Below, in pieces: positions 23,921 to 32,074 of a stretch of DNA of 64,000 nt. The position numbers and the translations under genes are program-made. The notes beneath the pieces were generated by a model. The model made no database searches, was not told the DNA's origin, and was given only the letters and a program-made list of their open reading frames with translations. The stretch is from Haloarcula amylovorans. GTDB taxonomy: Archaea; Halobacteriota; Halobacteria; Halobacteriales; Haloarculaceae. Location of the stretch: contig NZ_SRIF01000002.1 in NCBI RefSeq assembly GCF_004681185.1, positions 186,001 through 250,000 on the forward strand. The letters are read 5' to 3'. The number at the start of each line of letters is the position of its first letter. Within the stretch, counting starts at the first letter, position 1.

Positions 23921-24841
23921 ATGAGCGACTTCGACAAAGAGGCCGAACGCGAGAAGTTACGCGAGAAGTTCGAGGCCGAAGAGGAGAAACGCGAGGCGAC
24001 CGAACAGATGAGCGAACTGCTGTTGAAGGGCGCGACGATGACGAACGCCCACTGTTCGGACTGCGGTGACCCGGTCTTCCGCTACGACGGACAGGAGTTC
24101 TGCCCCACCTGTCAGAAGCCGATTTCGCGAGACCAACAGCAGGGAGAGACGGCGGACGGCGAAGACGCCGAGGACACGACGACCCCGGCGGACCCAGAAA
24201 GCGGTGAAACGCAGGCCGACGACGAGTCGGGCGACCACATCGAAGTCGCCAATCCGAGTGAAGACGCACGCGTCCAGTTCGGTGGGAGTGAGGGGGAGAG
24301 CGCGAGCGACGACGCGACCGCACCCCCCGCCGACGGCGAAACCGACGACCCACAGACGGCAGACGCGGACTCGGTGGCGACCGATTCGACGAGCGAGCGA
24401 CCGGCGAACGACCGGCACGCCGAGAAACCAGCTGCTGGACGGTCAGCGCGTGACGAGCGGGCGGAGACGCCACAGCAGGTCCCATCAGCCGACCCGGACC
24501 GGACTCCAGTAGAAGACGAGGGTCGACAGCTATCGAGGAACGCAGAATCCGACCGTACCGATACAGACGCCCGACGAGAGGTGCCTCGGCGAGACACGGA
24601 CCGCCAGAGCGCGCCCTCGACCGACCGGCCGACCCCCTCTGTTTCCACTCGAACGCCCGCGCGTTCCGAGGAGTCGAGCGGCGACGTAGCGGCCGACCTC
24701 GCCGCGGCAGAGGCACTGCTCGCACAGACGGCTCGACGGTTCGCAGAACGAGCCGCGGCCACCGAGAACCCGAGAGAAGCGCAAGACCACCTCGCTGCGG
24801 CCCGCGAGGCGGCAGCGGCGCTCGACGCGACGAGACGTTAA
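23921..24841 (+). CDS. SSSCA1-type zinc-ribbon protein with long disordered tail
   Basis: 306 residues from ATG 23921. An N-terminal charged helix (residues 1-35) leads into a zinc ribbon (CSDC near residue 46 and CPTC near 64) of the Sjogren's/scleroderma autoantigen family. Residues about 75-250 are Asp/Glu/Thr/Arg-rich and low complexity. The C-terminus is an alanine-rich helix (AAEALLAQTARRFAERAAATENPREAQDHL). Function unknown; family members may bind RNA or chromatin. Its TAA overlaps the TAA of the convergent redoxin gene by two bases. Confidence 0.8.
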   Translation: MSDFDKEAEREKLREKFEAEEEKREATEQMSELLLKGATMTNAHCSDCGDPVFRYDGQEFCPTCQKPISRDQQQGETADGEDAEDTTTPADPESGETQADDESGDHIEVANPSEDARVQFGGSEGESASDDATAPPADGETDDPQTADADSVATDSTSERPANDRHAEKPAAGRSARDERAETPQQVPSADPDRTPVEDEGRQLSRNAESDRTDTDARREVPRRDTDRQSAPSTDRPTPSVSTRTPARSEESSGDVAADLAAAEALLAQTARRFAERAAATENPREAQDHLAAAREAAAALDATRR

Positions 24842-25428
24842 GTGTCGGCGCGGATACCTTCGGGCCCCTCGGCGACGTCGCTGTCACGCTGTGCGTCGAG
24901 GCGACGCAGTAACGAGTCGATCGTGGGAACGTCCTGCGGATTCGGTCCCCCGTGTCTGGAGACGATTTTCAGGCTGTCGTCTACGCACTCCAAGAGCGCG
25001 ACGCCCGGGAGACTCGGAATCGTCCGCTGGAACGGCTCGAACGTCTCGAACTCGTCCGGTGCGGTCTCCCGTCGGTCGCCGGTGACCACGTCGGCGGCGG
25101 GGTCCGCGAGCATCGGAAATGGAAGCTCGTACCGTCGATGCCAGACCAGGGCGCGTTCGCGGATGTCCGGGAGGACCGGGACGACCGCGGTCCCCCGGGT
25201 AGCGAACTCGTCGTAGCGGCCCGCGAGTTCGCGGACGAGTTCCCGGCACAGCGGGCAGTAGTGGTTGCGGAGCAAGACGGCGAGGACGTACTCGTGTTCG
25301 GCGGCAAGCGTCGCCGAGTGGAGGGTCTCGCTGCCTGCACCGACGTTGGGCAGTTCGAAATCGAAATACCGATTGCCGTCTGTGTTTGGTTCCGTCACTG
25401 TTCTCTCCCCCGGGGACCACTCTGACAT
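24838..25428 (-). CDS. peroxiredoxin-like redoxin with CPLC motif
   Basis: 196 residues with a thioredoxin-like fold. The NHYCPLCRELVRELAGRYDEF segment (about residues 54-75) puts a CxxC where AhpC/TSA proteins have their peroxidatic cysteine, so a thiol-disulfide or peroxidase role is likely. The later FPMLADPAADV is a typical AhpC strand. The N-terminal 30 residues are polar. It convergently overlaps the SSSCA1 gene. The redox partner is unknown. Confidence 0.85.
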   Translation of the reverse strand: MSEWSPGERTVTEPNTDGNRYFDFELPNVGAGSETLHSATLAAEHEYVLAVLLRNHYCPLCRELVRELAGRYDEFATRGTAVVPVLPDIRERALVWHRRYELPFPMLADPAADVVTGDRRETAPDEFETFEPFQRTIPSLPGVALLECVDDSLKIVSRHGGPNPQDVPTIDSLLRRLDAQRDSDVAEGPEGIRADT

Positions 25429-25487
25429 ACAACTGCATGAAAGTTGCTATCCGTGGAAAGCTGGTGAAATCGATGCGAAAGCGGAAC

Positions 25488-28058
25488 TCATGGCTCATAT
25501 TCGCTACCGACCACGTCGCGGATGCGCTCTGCGGTCACGTCGCCAATACCGTCCACGTCGAGTAGGTCTTCGTGCGTGGCGGTCATCACCGCCTCGACGC
25601 TGCCGAAGTAGTCGAGGAGACTGCGGGCGGTGACCGGGCCGACTTCGGCGACGGCGGCGACGACGTACTCCTGTTGTTCCGGCAGGGTCTTCGATTGCTT
25701 CTCGCCGTGGACGCTCACCTCGCGGTCGCCGTCGTCCTGTTCGCGGCCGGCGATGACTTCGAGCAGGTCCGCAGTCTCGCCCTCGTCTGCGGTGTGCATC
25801 ACGCTCGCGCCGAAGTCCACGGCCAGTGACGCCAGCGCACCGTTGATTGCCTTCTGGTGGACGTTCCGCGAGCCGTAGAGGTTCTCGCCCTCGATGACGA
25901 CGACGGGGCGGGCGTAGTGGCGGGTGGCGTCGCCGACCTGTTCGAACATCGAGCGGTCGCCGCCGGTCAGGGTATCGAGGAAGTCCGCCACCGTCTTGCG
26001 TTCGACGACGACGCGGTCCGAGAGGACGTAGTCACCGACGGCGAGCGTCTCCAGTCGCGTCTCGACGCCCTCGCGCGTCGAGAGGTCGCGGGCGATGGTC
26101 GAGTCAAGTTCGCGCTGGTCGGCGACGATCTCGATAGCGTCGTCGCCGTCGGCAGCCGCGACGGTGCCGTCGAGGTCGTCTTCGTCGCTCGTCTCGGCGG
26201 CGGCCACGTCCTCGCCGGCGAAGGCGTCGAGGCCGGTCTGGCCGTCACCGTCGTCGTCGGTGGGGGGCGAAGGCGCGTCGTCGGTGGCCCTCTCCTTGTC
26301 GTCGGTCGCGCTCTTCTCGTCGCCGCTCCTCCCGCTATCGCGCTGCCCCCCCGTTTCGGCTGGAGCATCCGTTGACTCGGGGCTCCCGCTCGCCCTACCG
26401 CTTCCACTGGAACCGTCGGTCTCATCGGTTCCATCAGTCTCTCCGGTTCCGTCGGCGTCCTCGTACTCGTCTAGTCCGGTCTGGTCGAGCCGGGCTTCGA
26501 GTTCGCCAGCGGCGCTCTTCAGGTCGTTCAGCTCGTGTTTCATCCGCTTCTGGTCGTTTCTGGCCTTCCAGAAGTACGCCTCGTCGCGCGTGTCCTCGGC
26601 GAGCAAGACGACGACGCGGCCCTCGGCCTGTCGGCCGGTCCGTCCTTTCCGCTGGATAGCACGGATGGCGGTGGGGACGGGTTCGTAGAAAAGGACGAGG
26701 TCGACCTCGGGGACGTCCAGTCCCTCCTCGGCGACGGAGGTGGAGACGAGCACTTCGAACTCACCGCTGCGGAAGCGGTCGAGCGTCTCCTGTTGTTCGT
26801 TCTGGGTCATCCCCTCGCTACCGTCGGTGTCCGACTGGCCGACGAACTTCTCGGTCTGGAAGTGCTCCGAGAGGAAGTTCACGAGCGTCTCGGCGGTGTC
26901 GCGTGACTCGGTGAAGACGATGACTCGCTCGCCGTTCTCGATGCCGAGCGTCTCGGCGAGCAACATCCGGGTGCGGCGGAATTTCGGGTGGAGGTCGTCG
27001 TAGTCGCGGGCCTTCCGTATCGCTTCGCGTATCTTGGGTTCACTGACGAGGCGCTGGTCGGCCTTCGATGCGCCCGAGGAGCGGGCGGCCTCCTTCAGGC
27101 GCTCGAAGTACCGCCGCAGGGACTCGACGCTCTGGGTCTCGACGTAGGTGACCGCCGTGCGTAGTTTCCGAATCTCCGCGAGGAAGCTCATCCCTTGATA
27201 CCCCTCGCTCTGGTCGTTGTCCATCAGTTTCCGGAGTTCGGCCTGCATCCCCTGAATCTCCCGCTCGGAGACGTCCGGCGAGGACTTGTTGGTGATGCCG
27301 AGTTCCTTCAGCTCCGCTAAGCGGTCGGCGACCACCTCGTTGATGGCGTCGCGGATCTCGATAACCACTTCGGGCAACTCGATACGTTTCCACTCGACGC
27401 TCGTGTCGTGGGTGTACTCGGCCACGTCGGCATCGTCTTCGGTCATCACCGCGACTTCCGAGAGGCCGAGGTTCTCACAGACGTCCAAGATGGCTTCCTC
27501 GTCGTCGCCGGGTGAGGCGCTCATGCCGGTGACGAGCGGGTTGCCGGCATCTGCGTGGTAGCGGTCGGCGATATAGTTGTAGGCGTAGTCGCCGGTCGCG
27601 CGATGACACTCGTCGAAGGTGCAGTGGGTGACCGGTCCGAGGTCGATGCGGTTGCCGACGAGGTCGTTCTCGACGACCTGCGGTGTGGCGATGACGACGC
27701 GGGCGTCGGTGAAGAGGTCGGCCCGGTCGTCGGGTCGCACCTCGCCGGTGAAGACGACGATCTCGTCGTCGGGAATCGTCAGCGCCTCACGGTAGAACTC
27801 GGCGTGTTGTTGGACGAGCGGCTTCGTCGGGGCCAGCAGGAGGGACTTGCCGCCGACGGTGGCGAGACGGCGGGCGGTCACCAGCAGGGAGACGGTCGTC
27901 TTCCCGAGGCCGGTCGGCAGACAGACGAGCGTATCGCCGTGTTCGGCCACGTCGGCGAGTTCGACCTGATACCGACGGTTCTCCAGTAGTTCGTCGGTGA
28001 CCAGTGGGTGTTCGACGTACTCCCCACCGGCGTCTGCGTCGGCGTCGGCGGTCGCCAT
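25488..28058 (-). CDS. hef: Hef helicase/nuclease (fork repair)
   Basis: 856 residues from ATG 28058. The N-terminal FANCM-like helicase has Walker A PTGLGKT (residues 48-54), a DECH box, and the motif VI QRKGRTGR. An acidic, Ser/Gly-rich linker follows, then the XPF-type nuclease core ERKTVADFLDTLTGGD and two HhH units (SLLDYFGSVEAVMTA, DVDGIGDVTAERI). Hef acts on stalled forks in archaea and is essential in haloarchaea that lack Hjc. The linker DNA contains an ORB-like element at 26346-26366. Upstream ATGs add an Arg-rich tail and are rejected. Confidence 0.94.
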   Translation of the reverse strand: MATADADADAGGEYVEHPLVTDELLENRRYQVELADVAEHGDTLVCLPTGLGKTTVSLLVTARRLATVGGKSLLLAPTKPLVQQHAEFYREALTIPDDEIVVFTGEVRPDDRADLFTDARVVIATPQVVENDLVGNRIDLGPVTHCTFDECHRATGDYAYNYIADRYHADAGNPLVTGMSASPGDDEEAILDVCENLGLSEVAVMTEDDADVAEYTHDTSVEWKRIELPEVVIEIRDAINEVVADRLAELKELGITNKSSPDVSEREIQGMQAELRKLMDNDQSEGYQGMSFLAEIRKLRTAVTYVETQSVESLRRYFERLKEAARSSGASKADQRLVSEPKIREAIRKARDYDDLHPKFRRTRMLLAETLGIENGERVIVFTESRDTAETLVNFLSEHFQTEKFVGQSDTDGSEGMTQNEQQETLDRFRSGEFEVLVSTSVAEEGLDVPEVDLVLFYEPVPTAIRAIQRKGRTGRQAEGRVVVLLAEDTRDEAYFWKARNDQKRMKHELNDLKSAAGELEARLDQTGLDEYEDADGTGETDGTDETDGSSGSGRASGSPESTDAPAETGGQRDSGRSGDEKSATDDKERATDDAPSPPTDDDGDGQTGLDAFAGEDVAAAETSDEDDLDGTVAAADGDDAIEIVADQRELDSTIARDLSTREGVETRLETLAVGDYVLSDRVVVERKTVADFLDTLTGGDRSMFEQVGDATRHYARPVVVIEGENLYGSRNVHQKAINGALASLAVDFGASVMHTADEGETADLLEVIAGREQDDGDREVSVHGEKQSKTLPEQQEYVVAAVAEVGPVTARSLLDYFGSVEAVMTATHEDLLDVDGIGDVTAERIRDVVGSEYEP
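26346..26366 (-). promoter_or_regulatory. ORB-like element inside hef
   Basis: Minus-strand TCCAGCCGAAACGGGGGG in the DNA coding for the Hef linker (encoding ETGG). Same coding context as the polB copies. Orc1 binding is inferred only. Confidence 0.4.
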
Positions 28059-28165
28059 TGGGGTGGCGTTCGCCCCGATGCCGGTTAAGGATTCAGGTAG
28101 CGTGGTGAAAGTGAAATACCGGCGGATCGCTCGGGCTGGCCGGGGTAGCGTGACTGGCAAGTAAC

Positions 28166-28759
28166 TCAGAAGCCACCGAGAAACGCCACGCCAGCCCACA
28201 TCGTCGCGGCGGCGAGGACGGGAATCGAGAAGTTGTCGTCGACGACGTAGCCGGCGATGGTGGGCTTGACGCCGTCGGCGAACGTCGCGGCCAGCCCGCC
28301 CAGGACCGCCGCCGCGGGCGGGACGAACGGCGAGGCCAGCAGCGTACAGACGCCGAACATCGCCAGCAACACCCAGACTTGCTTGACGGTACTCGCGTCG
28401 TTAGAGCCGAGGAGGCCGCTGATGGGGTCGCCGATAGCTAACATCAACATCGCCGAGACGGCAACATCGACGGGCATTCCGAGGACGCCGACCGAACCCG
28501 CGACGAGCGCCATCCCGACGATGTACAGCGCGTACCCGGCCGGGTTGTCCTGCTCGTACGGTCGGGTCAAGCGGTCGTAGATGGCCCAGTCCAACCCGAC
28601 GAACAGCCGAACGAACTCCAAGACGACGACGACGGCAACCGAGAGCGCGAGAAAGACCTGGACGACCCGCCAGCTAACGGTGTCGGGGGCGAGTACGTGT
28701 GCGAGCGGGACCGTCGCGCCAGTGACGTGAACGAGTCGTCGAGCGACCTCGTCGGCCAT
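28166..28759 (-). CDS. polyprenol/dolichol kinase-like membrane protein
   Basis: 197 residues with about six membrane segments. AMLMLAIGDPISGLLG and GGLAATFADGVKPT match the CTP-dependent dolichol kinase and phosphatidate cytidylyltransferase-like family (two GD/AD motifs with basic residues). It may phosphorylate a polyprenol for lipid or glycan synthesis. It begins one base after the GlyRS stop and lies in the same operon as the CBS gene and glyS. Confidence 0.85.
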   Translation of the reverse strand: MADEVARRLVHVTGATVPLAHVLAPDTVSWRVVQVFLALSVAVVVVLEFVRLFVGLDWAIYDRLTRPYEQDNPAGYALYIVGMALVAGSVGVLGMPVDVAVSAMLMLAIGDPISGLLGSNDASTVKQVWVLLAMFGVCTLLASPFVPPAAAVLGGLAATFADGVKPTIAGYVVDDNFSIPVLAAATMWAGVAFLGGF

Positions 28760-28760
28760 C

Positions 28761-30497
28761 TTACAGGGCGTCGAAAGTCGTCTCCCCGTCGGCGAGGCGG
28801 TCGAGCGTCTCGGCGAGTCCGTCGATGGAGACGCGCGTCTGCTCGGTGGAGTCGCGTTCGCGGAGGGTGACGGTGTCTTCTTCGAGGCTCTCGTAGTCCA
28901 CGGTGACGCAGTAGGGCGTGCCGACCTCGTCCTGTCGGCGGTAACGTCGGCCGATCGCGCCCGAATCGTCGTAGGTGACAGAGTGGCCGGCCGCTCGCAG
29001 CGCGTCCGCGATGTCGTGGGCGTACTCGGCCATCCCGTCTTTGTCCATCAGGGGAAAGACGCCGACGGTGGTCGGAGCCTGTTCGGGCGGGAGGTCGAGA
29101 TAGGTCCGCTCCTCGCCGTCGACCTCGTCCTCGGTGTAGGCGTGGGCCAGCACCGTATAGATGAGCCGACCGACGCCGAAGGAGGGCTCGACGATGTGCG
29201 GGCGGACGTGCTCGCCGTTCTCGGTGACTTCTTCGACGCTGAAGTTCGTCTGCTCGACTGGAACGGTGTACGACTGGCCATCGGCCTCGACGGTCACCTC
29301 GCTACCCTCGAACGAATCAGGGTCACGCTCGGCCAGCGCTTCGAGCGCGTCGGCCACCGCCTGGGCGTCGCCGCCGAACTCGGGACCGAGATAGCTCATC
29401 TCGGGGTCGACGGTGGGGCGGGAGACCGTGACGGGTTCGTCGTACTGTTTGAAGACGGTGAAGTCCTCGCCGGAGTGGTCGGCGTGTTTCCGCAGGTCGT
29501 AGTCGCCCCGGTAGGCGAAGCCGGTGACTTCGATCCAGTCGCCGTCGATCTCGGTCTCGGCGTCCCAGCAGTCGGAAGCGTAGTGAGCGAGTTCGCCGGG
29601 GAGGTGCTGGCGGAACCGGAAGCGGTCCATATCGACGCCGATGCGCTCGTACCAGTCCCGGGCGACGCCCAGATAGTAGGCCACCCAGTCGCTCGTGATG
29701 ACGCCTTCGGCGACGGCGTCGCCAACGGTCATCTCCTCGACGCCGCCGTCGTCGGCCTGCTGGCTCTCGCCGGAGTAAAGCGGCAGAATCACGTCCTCGA
29801 CGTCTTCGAGCGGCGGTTCGTCTTCCTCGGGGTCCACGAAGTGTTCGAGTTCGGCCTGCGTGAACTCGCGCACGCGCACGAGGGATTTCCGCGGCGAAAT
29901 CTCGTTCCGGTAGGCCTTCCCGATCTGGGCGACGCCGAAGGGCAACTGGTTGCGGGCGTACTCCGAGAGCTGCGGGAACTCGACGAAGATGCCCTGTGCG
30001 GTCTCCGGTCGCAGGTAGCCCGGCGAAGAGCTGCCGGGGCCGATGTTCGTCTCGAACATCAGGTTGAAGTTGTCGACCGAGACGCCACCGAGGGACTCGC
30101 CACAGGAGGGGCACTCGATGTCGTGGTCGGCGATGATTTCCATGACCTCCTCGTTCGGGAGGGACTCGGCTTCCTCGATGTCGGTGTTGTCCTCGACGAG
30201 GTGGTCGGCGCGGTGAGTCGCGCCACAGCCGGGGCACTCGATAATCATGTCGTCGAAGCCCGCTAAGTGGCCCGATGCCTCGAAGACTGGCTCGGGCATC
30301 ACGTCCGGCGCGGAGATCTCCTGATGGCCCTCACGGACGACGAAGCGGTCGCGCCACGCGTCCTCGATGTTGGACTTGAGCGCCGCGCCCTGCGGGCCGT
30401 AGGTCCAAAAGCCGGAGGCGCCGCCGTAAGCGCCCGCAGACGGGAAGTAAAAGCCGCGCCGCTTGGCCAGTTCGGTCAGCCGTTCGCCTTCACTCAT
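28761..30497 (-). CDS. glyS: glycyl-tRNA synthetase
   Basis: 578 residues of a class II synthetase. Motif 2 is FRNEISPRKSLVRVREF-like (YRNEISPRKSLVRVREFTQAE), motif 3 lies in the PSFGVGRLIYTVL segment, and a zinc-ribbon insert (CPGC...CPSC, about residues 87-140) is typical of archaeal/eukaryotic GlyRS. The anticodon-binding domain is at the C-terminus. Its ATG overlaps the stop of the CBS-domain gene (ATGA), and the polyprenol kinase follows after one base, so the three are co-transcribed. Confidence 0.95.
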   Translation of the reverse strand: MSEGERLTELAKRRGFYFPSAGAYGGASGFWTYGPQGAALKSNIEDAWRDRFVVREGHQEISAPDVMPEPVFEASGHLAGFDDMIIECPGCGATHRADHLVEDNTDIEEAESLPNEEVMEIIADHDIECPSCGESLGGVSVDNFNLMFETNIGPGSSSPGYLRPETAQGIFVEFPQLSEYARNQLPFGVAQIGKAYRNEISPRKSLVRVREFTQAELEHFVDPEEDEPPLEDVEDVILPLYSGESQQADDGGVEEMTVGDAVAEGVITSDWVAYYLGVARDWYERIGVDMDRFRFRQHLPGELAHYASDCWDAETEIDGDWIEVTGFAYRGDYDLRKHADHSGEDFTVFKQYDEPVTVSRPTVDPEMSYLGPEFGGDAQAVADALEALAERDPDSFEGSEVTVEADGQSYTVPVEQTNFSVEEVTENGEHVRPHIVEPSFGVGRLIYTVLAHAYTEDEVDGEERTYLDLPPEQAPTTVGVFPLMDKDGMAEYAHDIADALRAAGHSVTYDDSGAIGRRYRRQDEVGTPYCVTVDYESLEEDTVTLRERDSTEQTRVSIDGLAETLDRLADGETTFDAL

Positions 30498-31339
30498 AGC
30501 GCCTCCAGCAAGTCGATGTCGCGGACGATGCCGACAAGTTCGTTACCGGCCATCAGCGGAATCTGTTCGATGTCGTGTTCGATCATCTGTTGCGCGGCCT
30601 CCTTTGCGGTCCGGCGCTTGCTGACGGTGATCACGTCGGCGGTCATGAACTCCCGTACGGGTTCGCTTGGCAACTCGACGTTCCGTGTCGGCATGTAGCG
30701 GCCGCCGACGGCCTTGATGCCCTCCCACGCCCACTCGTCGTCCTCGTTGGCGATCGACTCGCCCGTGTCGTCTTCGCCTTCGACGACGCGAGCCACATCG
30801 ATGATGTCGACTTCGGTGAGCATCCCGGTCATCTCCCCGTCGTCGTCTAAGACGATTCCGTAGGGGACTTCCGCATACGAGAGTTCTCGCTCTGCGACGG
30901 TTAGGGGCGTCTCGACGTAGATGCAGTTGATGTCGCTCCGGGCGAGTCCGCCGACTGTGGCGTCCCCGTCGGCATCCCCGTTAGCGATGGCGTGAACGAC
31001 GTCGGTGATAGTGACGATTCCCTCTAACTTCCCGTCGACGACGGGCACTCGACGCGCCGCTTCGGTGACCATCAGTCGCGCGGCCTCCTCGATACTCGCA
31101 TCGGCCGTAATCGTCGGCGTCTCCTCGACCAGGAGCGCGATCTGGTCCTCGTCGGGATTGTTGATGAGCATCTCACGAGAGACCAGTCCGCGGAACTCCT
31201 CGCCGTCGTCTGTCTCTTTGATGACGGGGACGGACGAGAACGCCCGCTCTTGGAGGTACTGAAGCGCGTCGTCACGGGTACCCGGAATCTCGACCGTGAC
31301 GACTTCCGAGCGCGGCGTCATCGCGTCTGCAACGTTCAT
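30494..31339 (-). CDS. protein with four CBS domains
   Basis: 281 residues from ATG 31339: four consecutive CBS motifs (starting near residues 5, 70, 140 and 220), i.e. two Bateman pairs and no catalytic domain. CBS pairs usually bind adenylate nucleotides or similar ligands and regulate a partner. The start was chosen because the TATA-like GTTAAGGACTTAG at about 31367-31379 lies 28-40 bp upstream; an ATG at 31363 would leave the box only eight bases away. First gene of the CBS-glyS-kinase operon. Confidence 0.9.
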   Translation of the reverse strand: MNVADAMTPRSEVVTVEIPGTRDDALQYLQERAFSSVPVIKETDDGEEFRGLVSREMLINNPDEDQIALLVEETPTITADASIEEAARLMVTEAARRVPVVDGKLEGIVTITDVVHAIANGDADGDATVGGLARSDINCIYVETPLTVAERELSYAEVPYGIVLDDDGEMTGMLTEVDIIDVARVVEGEDDTGESIANEDDEWAWEGIKAVGGRYMPTRNVELPSEPVREFMTADVITVSKRRTAKEAAQQMIEHDIEQIPLMAGNELVGIVRDIDLLEAL

Positions 31340-31741
31340 ACTGGCGTACCTTCCTTCCCGCATCTACTAAGTCCTTAACATCCACTGGTCTCGTCCAGGT
31401 GTTCTCGGGCGTCGAAGCCGTCTCTCGCCGTCGATGTCGAGCGCCGGGATGCCAAACTGACTCGTGGAGACACAAGCGCCGGCGCGACGAGATGCGAAGA
31501 AACTACACTGGAAACTGGTATGTTCATATCGAGTATCCAAGAACCGGCTATGTACAGCATACTTCCGCCCGCAGAGTTTTCCTCCGTTACAAAACGAGCG
31601 ACTTCGGGCCCATCCCTTCGCTCTTCGGATAGGAGATACAACGATCTTCTTACATTTCTATTGTTCAGAATTGTAGTACGTGCTCCCGCTTCGGACGGTG
31701 ATTCCGCTACGTTTATATGTGGGTGTTACATATTATCATGC
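31340..31741. other. 402-bp intergenic region between divergent genes
   Basis: Holds the CBS promoter at the left end and, at the right, the promoter of the small gene at 31742. The middle (about 31480-31680) is AT-richer than the flanking genes but shows no repeat, RNA gene or plausible coding frame that I can support. Confidence 0.5.
31705..31716 (+). promoter_or_regulatory. TATA-like box of the small gene at 31742
   Basis: GTTTATATG centred about 30 bp before the ATG, the right distance for a leaderless haloarchaeal mRNA. Confidence 0.55.
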
Positions 31742-31909
31742 ATGGAGCCGGACACGGTCGCCCCAGCGGAGGTCGCTGAAGACGCAGAAGTTATGGCTTC
31801 CGTCGAGGAAGGTCAGACTGAAACGCTCGTCATCGCAGACATCTCGCAGGACGACGCCTATATGACACTCCCGCTGTGCGACGCCGCGTCGCTCCCGGAG
31901 TGGCGGTAA
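31742..31909 (+). CDS. 55-residue acidic protein
   Basis: 55 residues, strongly acidic at the N-terminus (AEVAEDAEVMASVEEGQTE), then TLVIADISQDDAYMTLPL. It looks like the small haloarchaeal DUF7556 family: soluble, no cysteines except one near the end. A good TATA box stands 30 bp upstream and a terminator-like hairpin follows, so I consider it a real monocistronic gene although it is short. Function unknown. Confidence 0.7.
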   Translation: MEPDTVAPAEVAEDAEVMASVEEGQTETLVIADISQDDAYMTLPLCDAASLPEWR

Positions 31910-31935
31910 GTCGCCTCATCCGGCGACATATTTTC
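31910..31935 (+). terminator. hairpin plus T-run after the small acidic gene
   Basis: GTCGCC (31910-31915) pairs with GGCGAC (31922-31927) around a 6-nt loop and is followed by ATATTTT. The stem begins at the last base of the stop region. Confidence 0.55.
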
Positions 31936-32074
31936 CAGGATTGATCGCTGTAGCTACGGTGCTCTCGTTCCGTGTACGGACTCGGCACGAGACACAGCGG
32001 CGAGCTACTGGCCACTAAAACGGGTTGCCAACGACGGCAGAACGGCTGACGCCGAACGGCGTTCGAGGTCGGAG

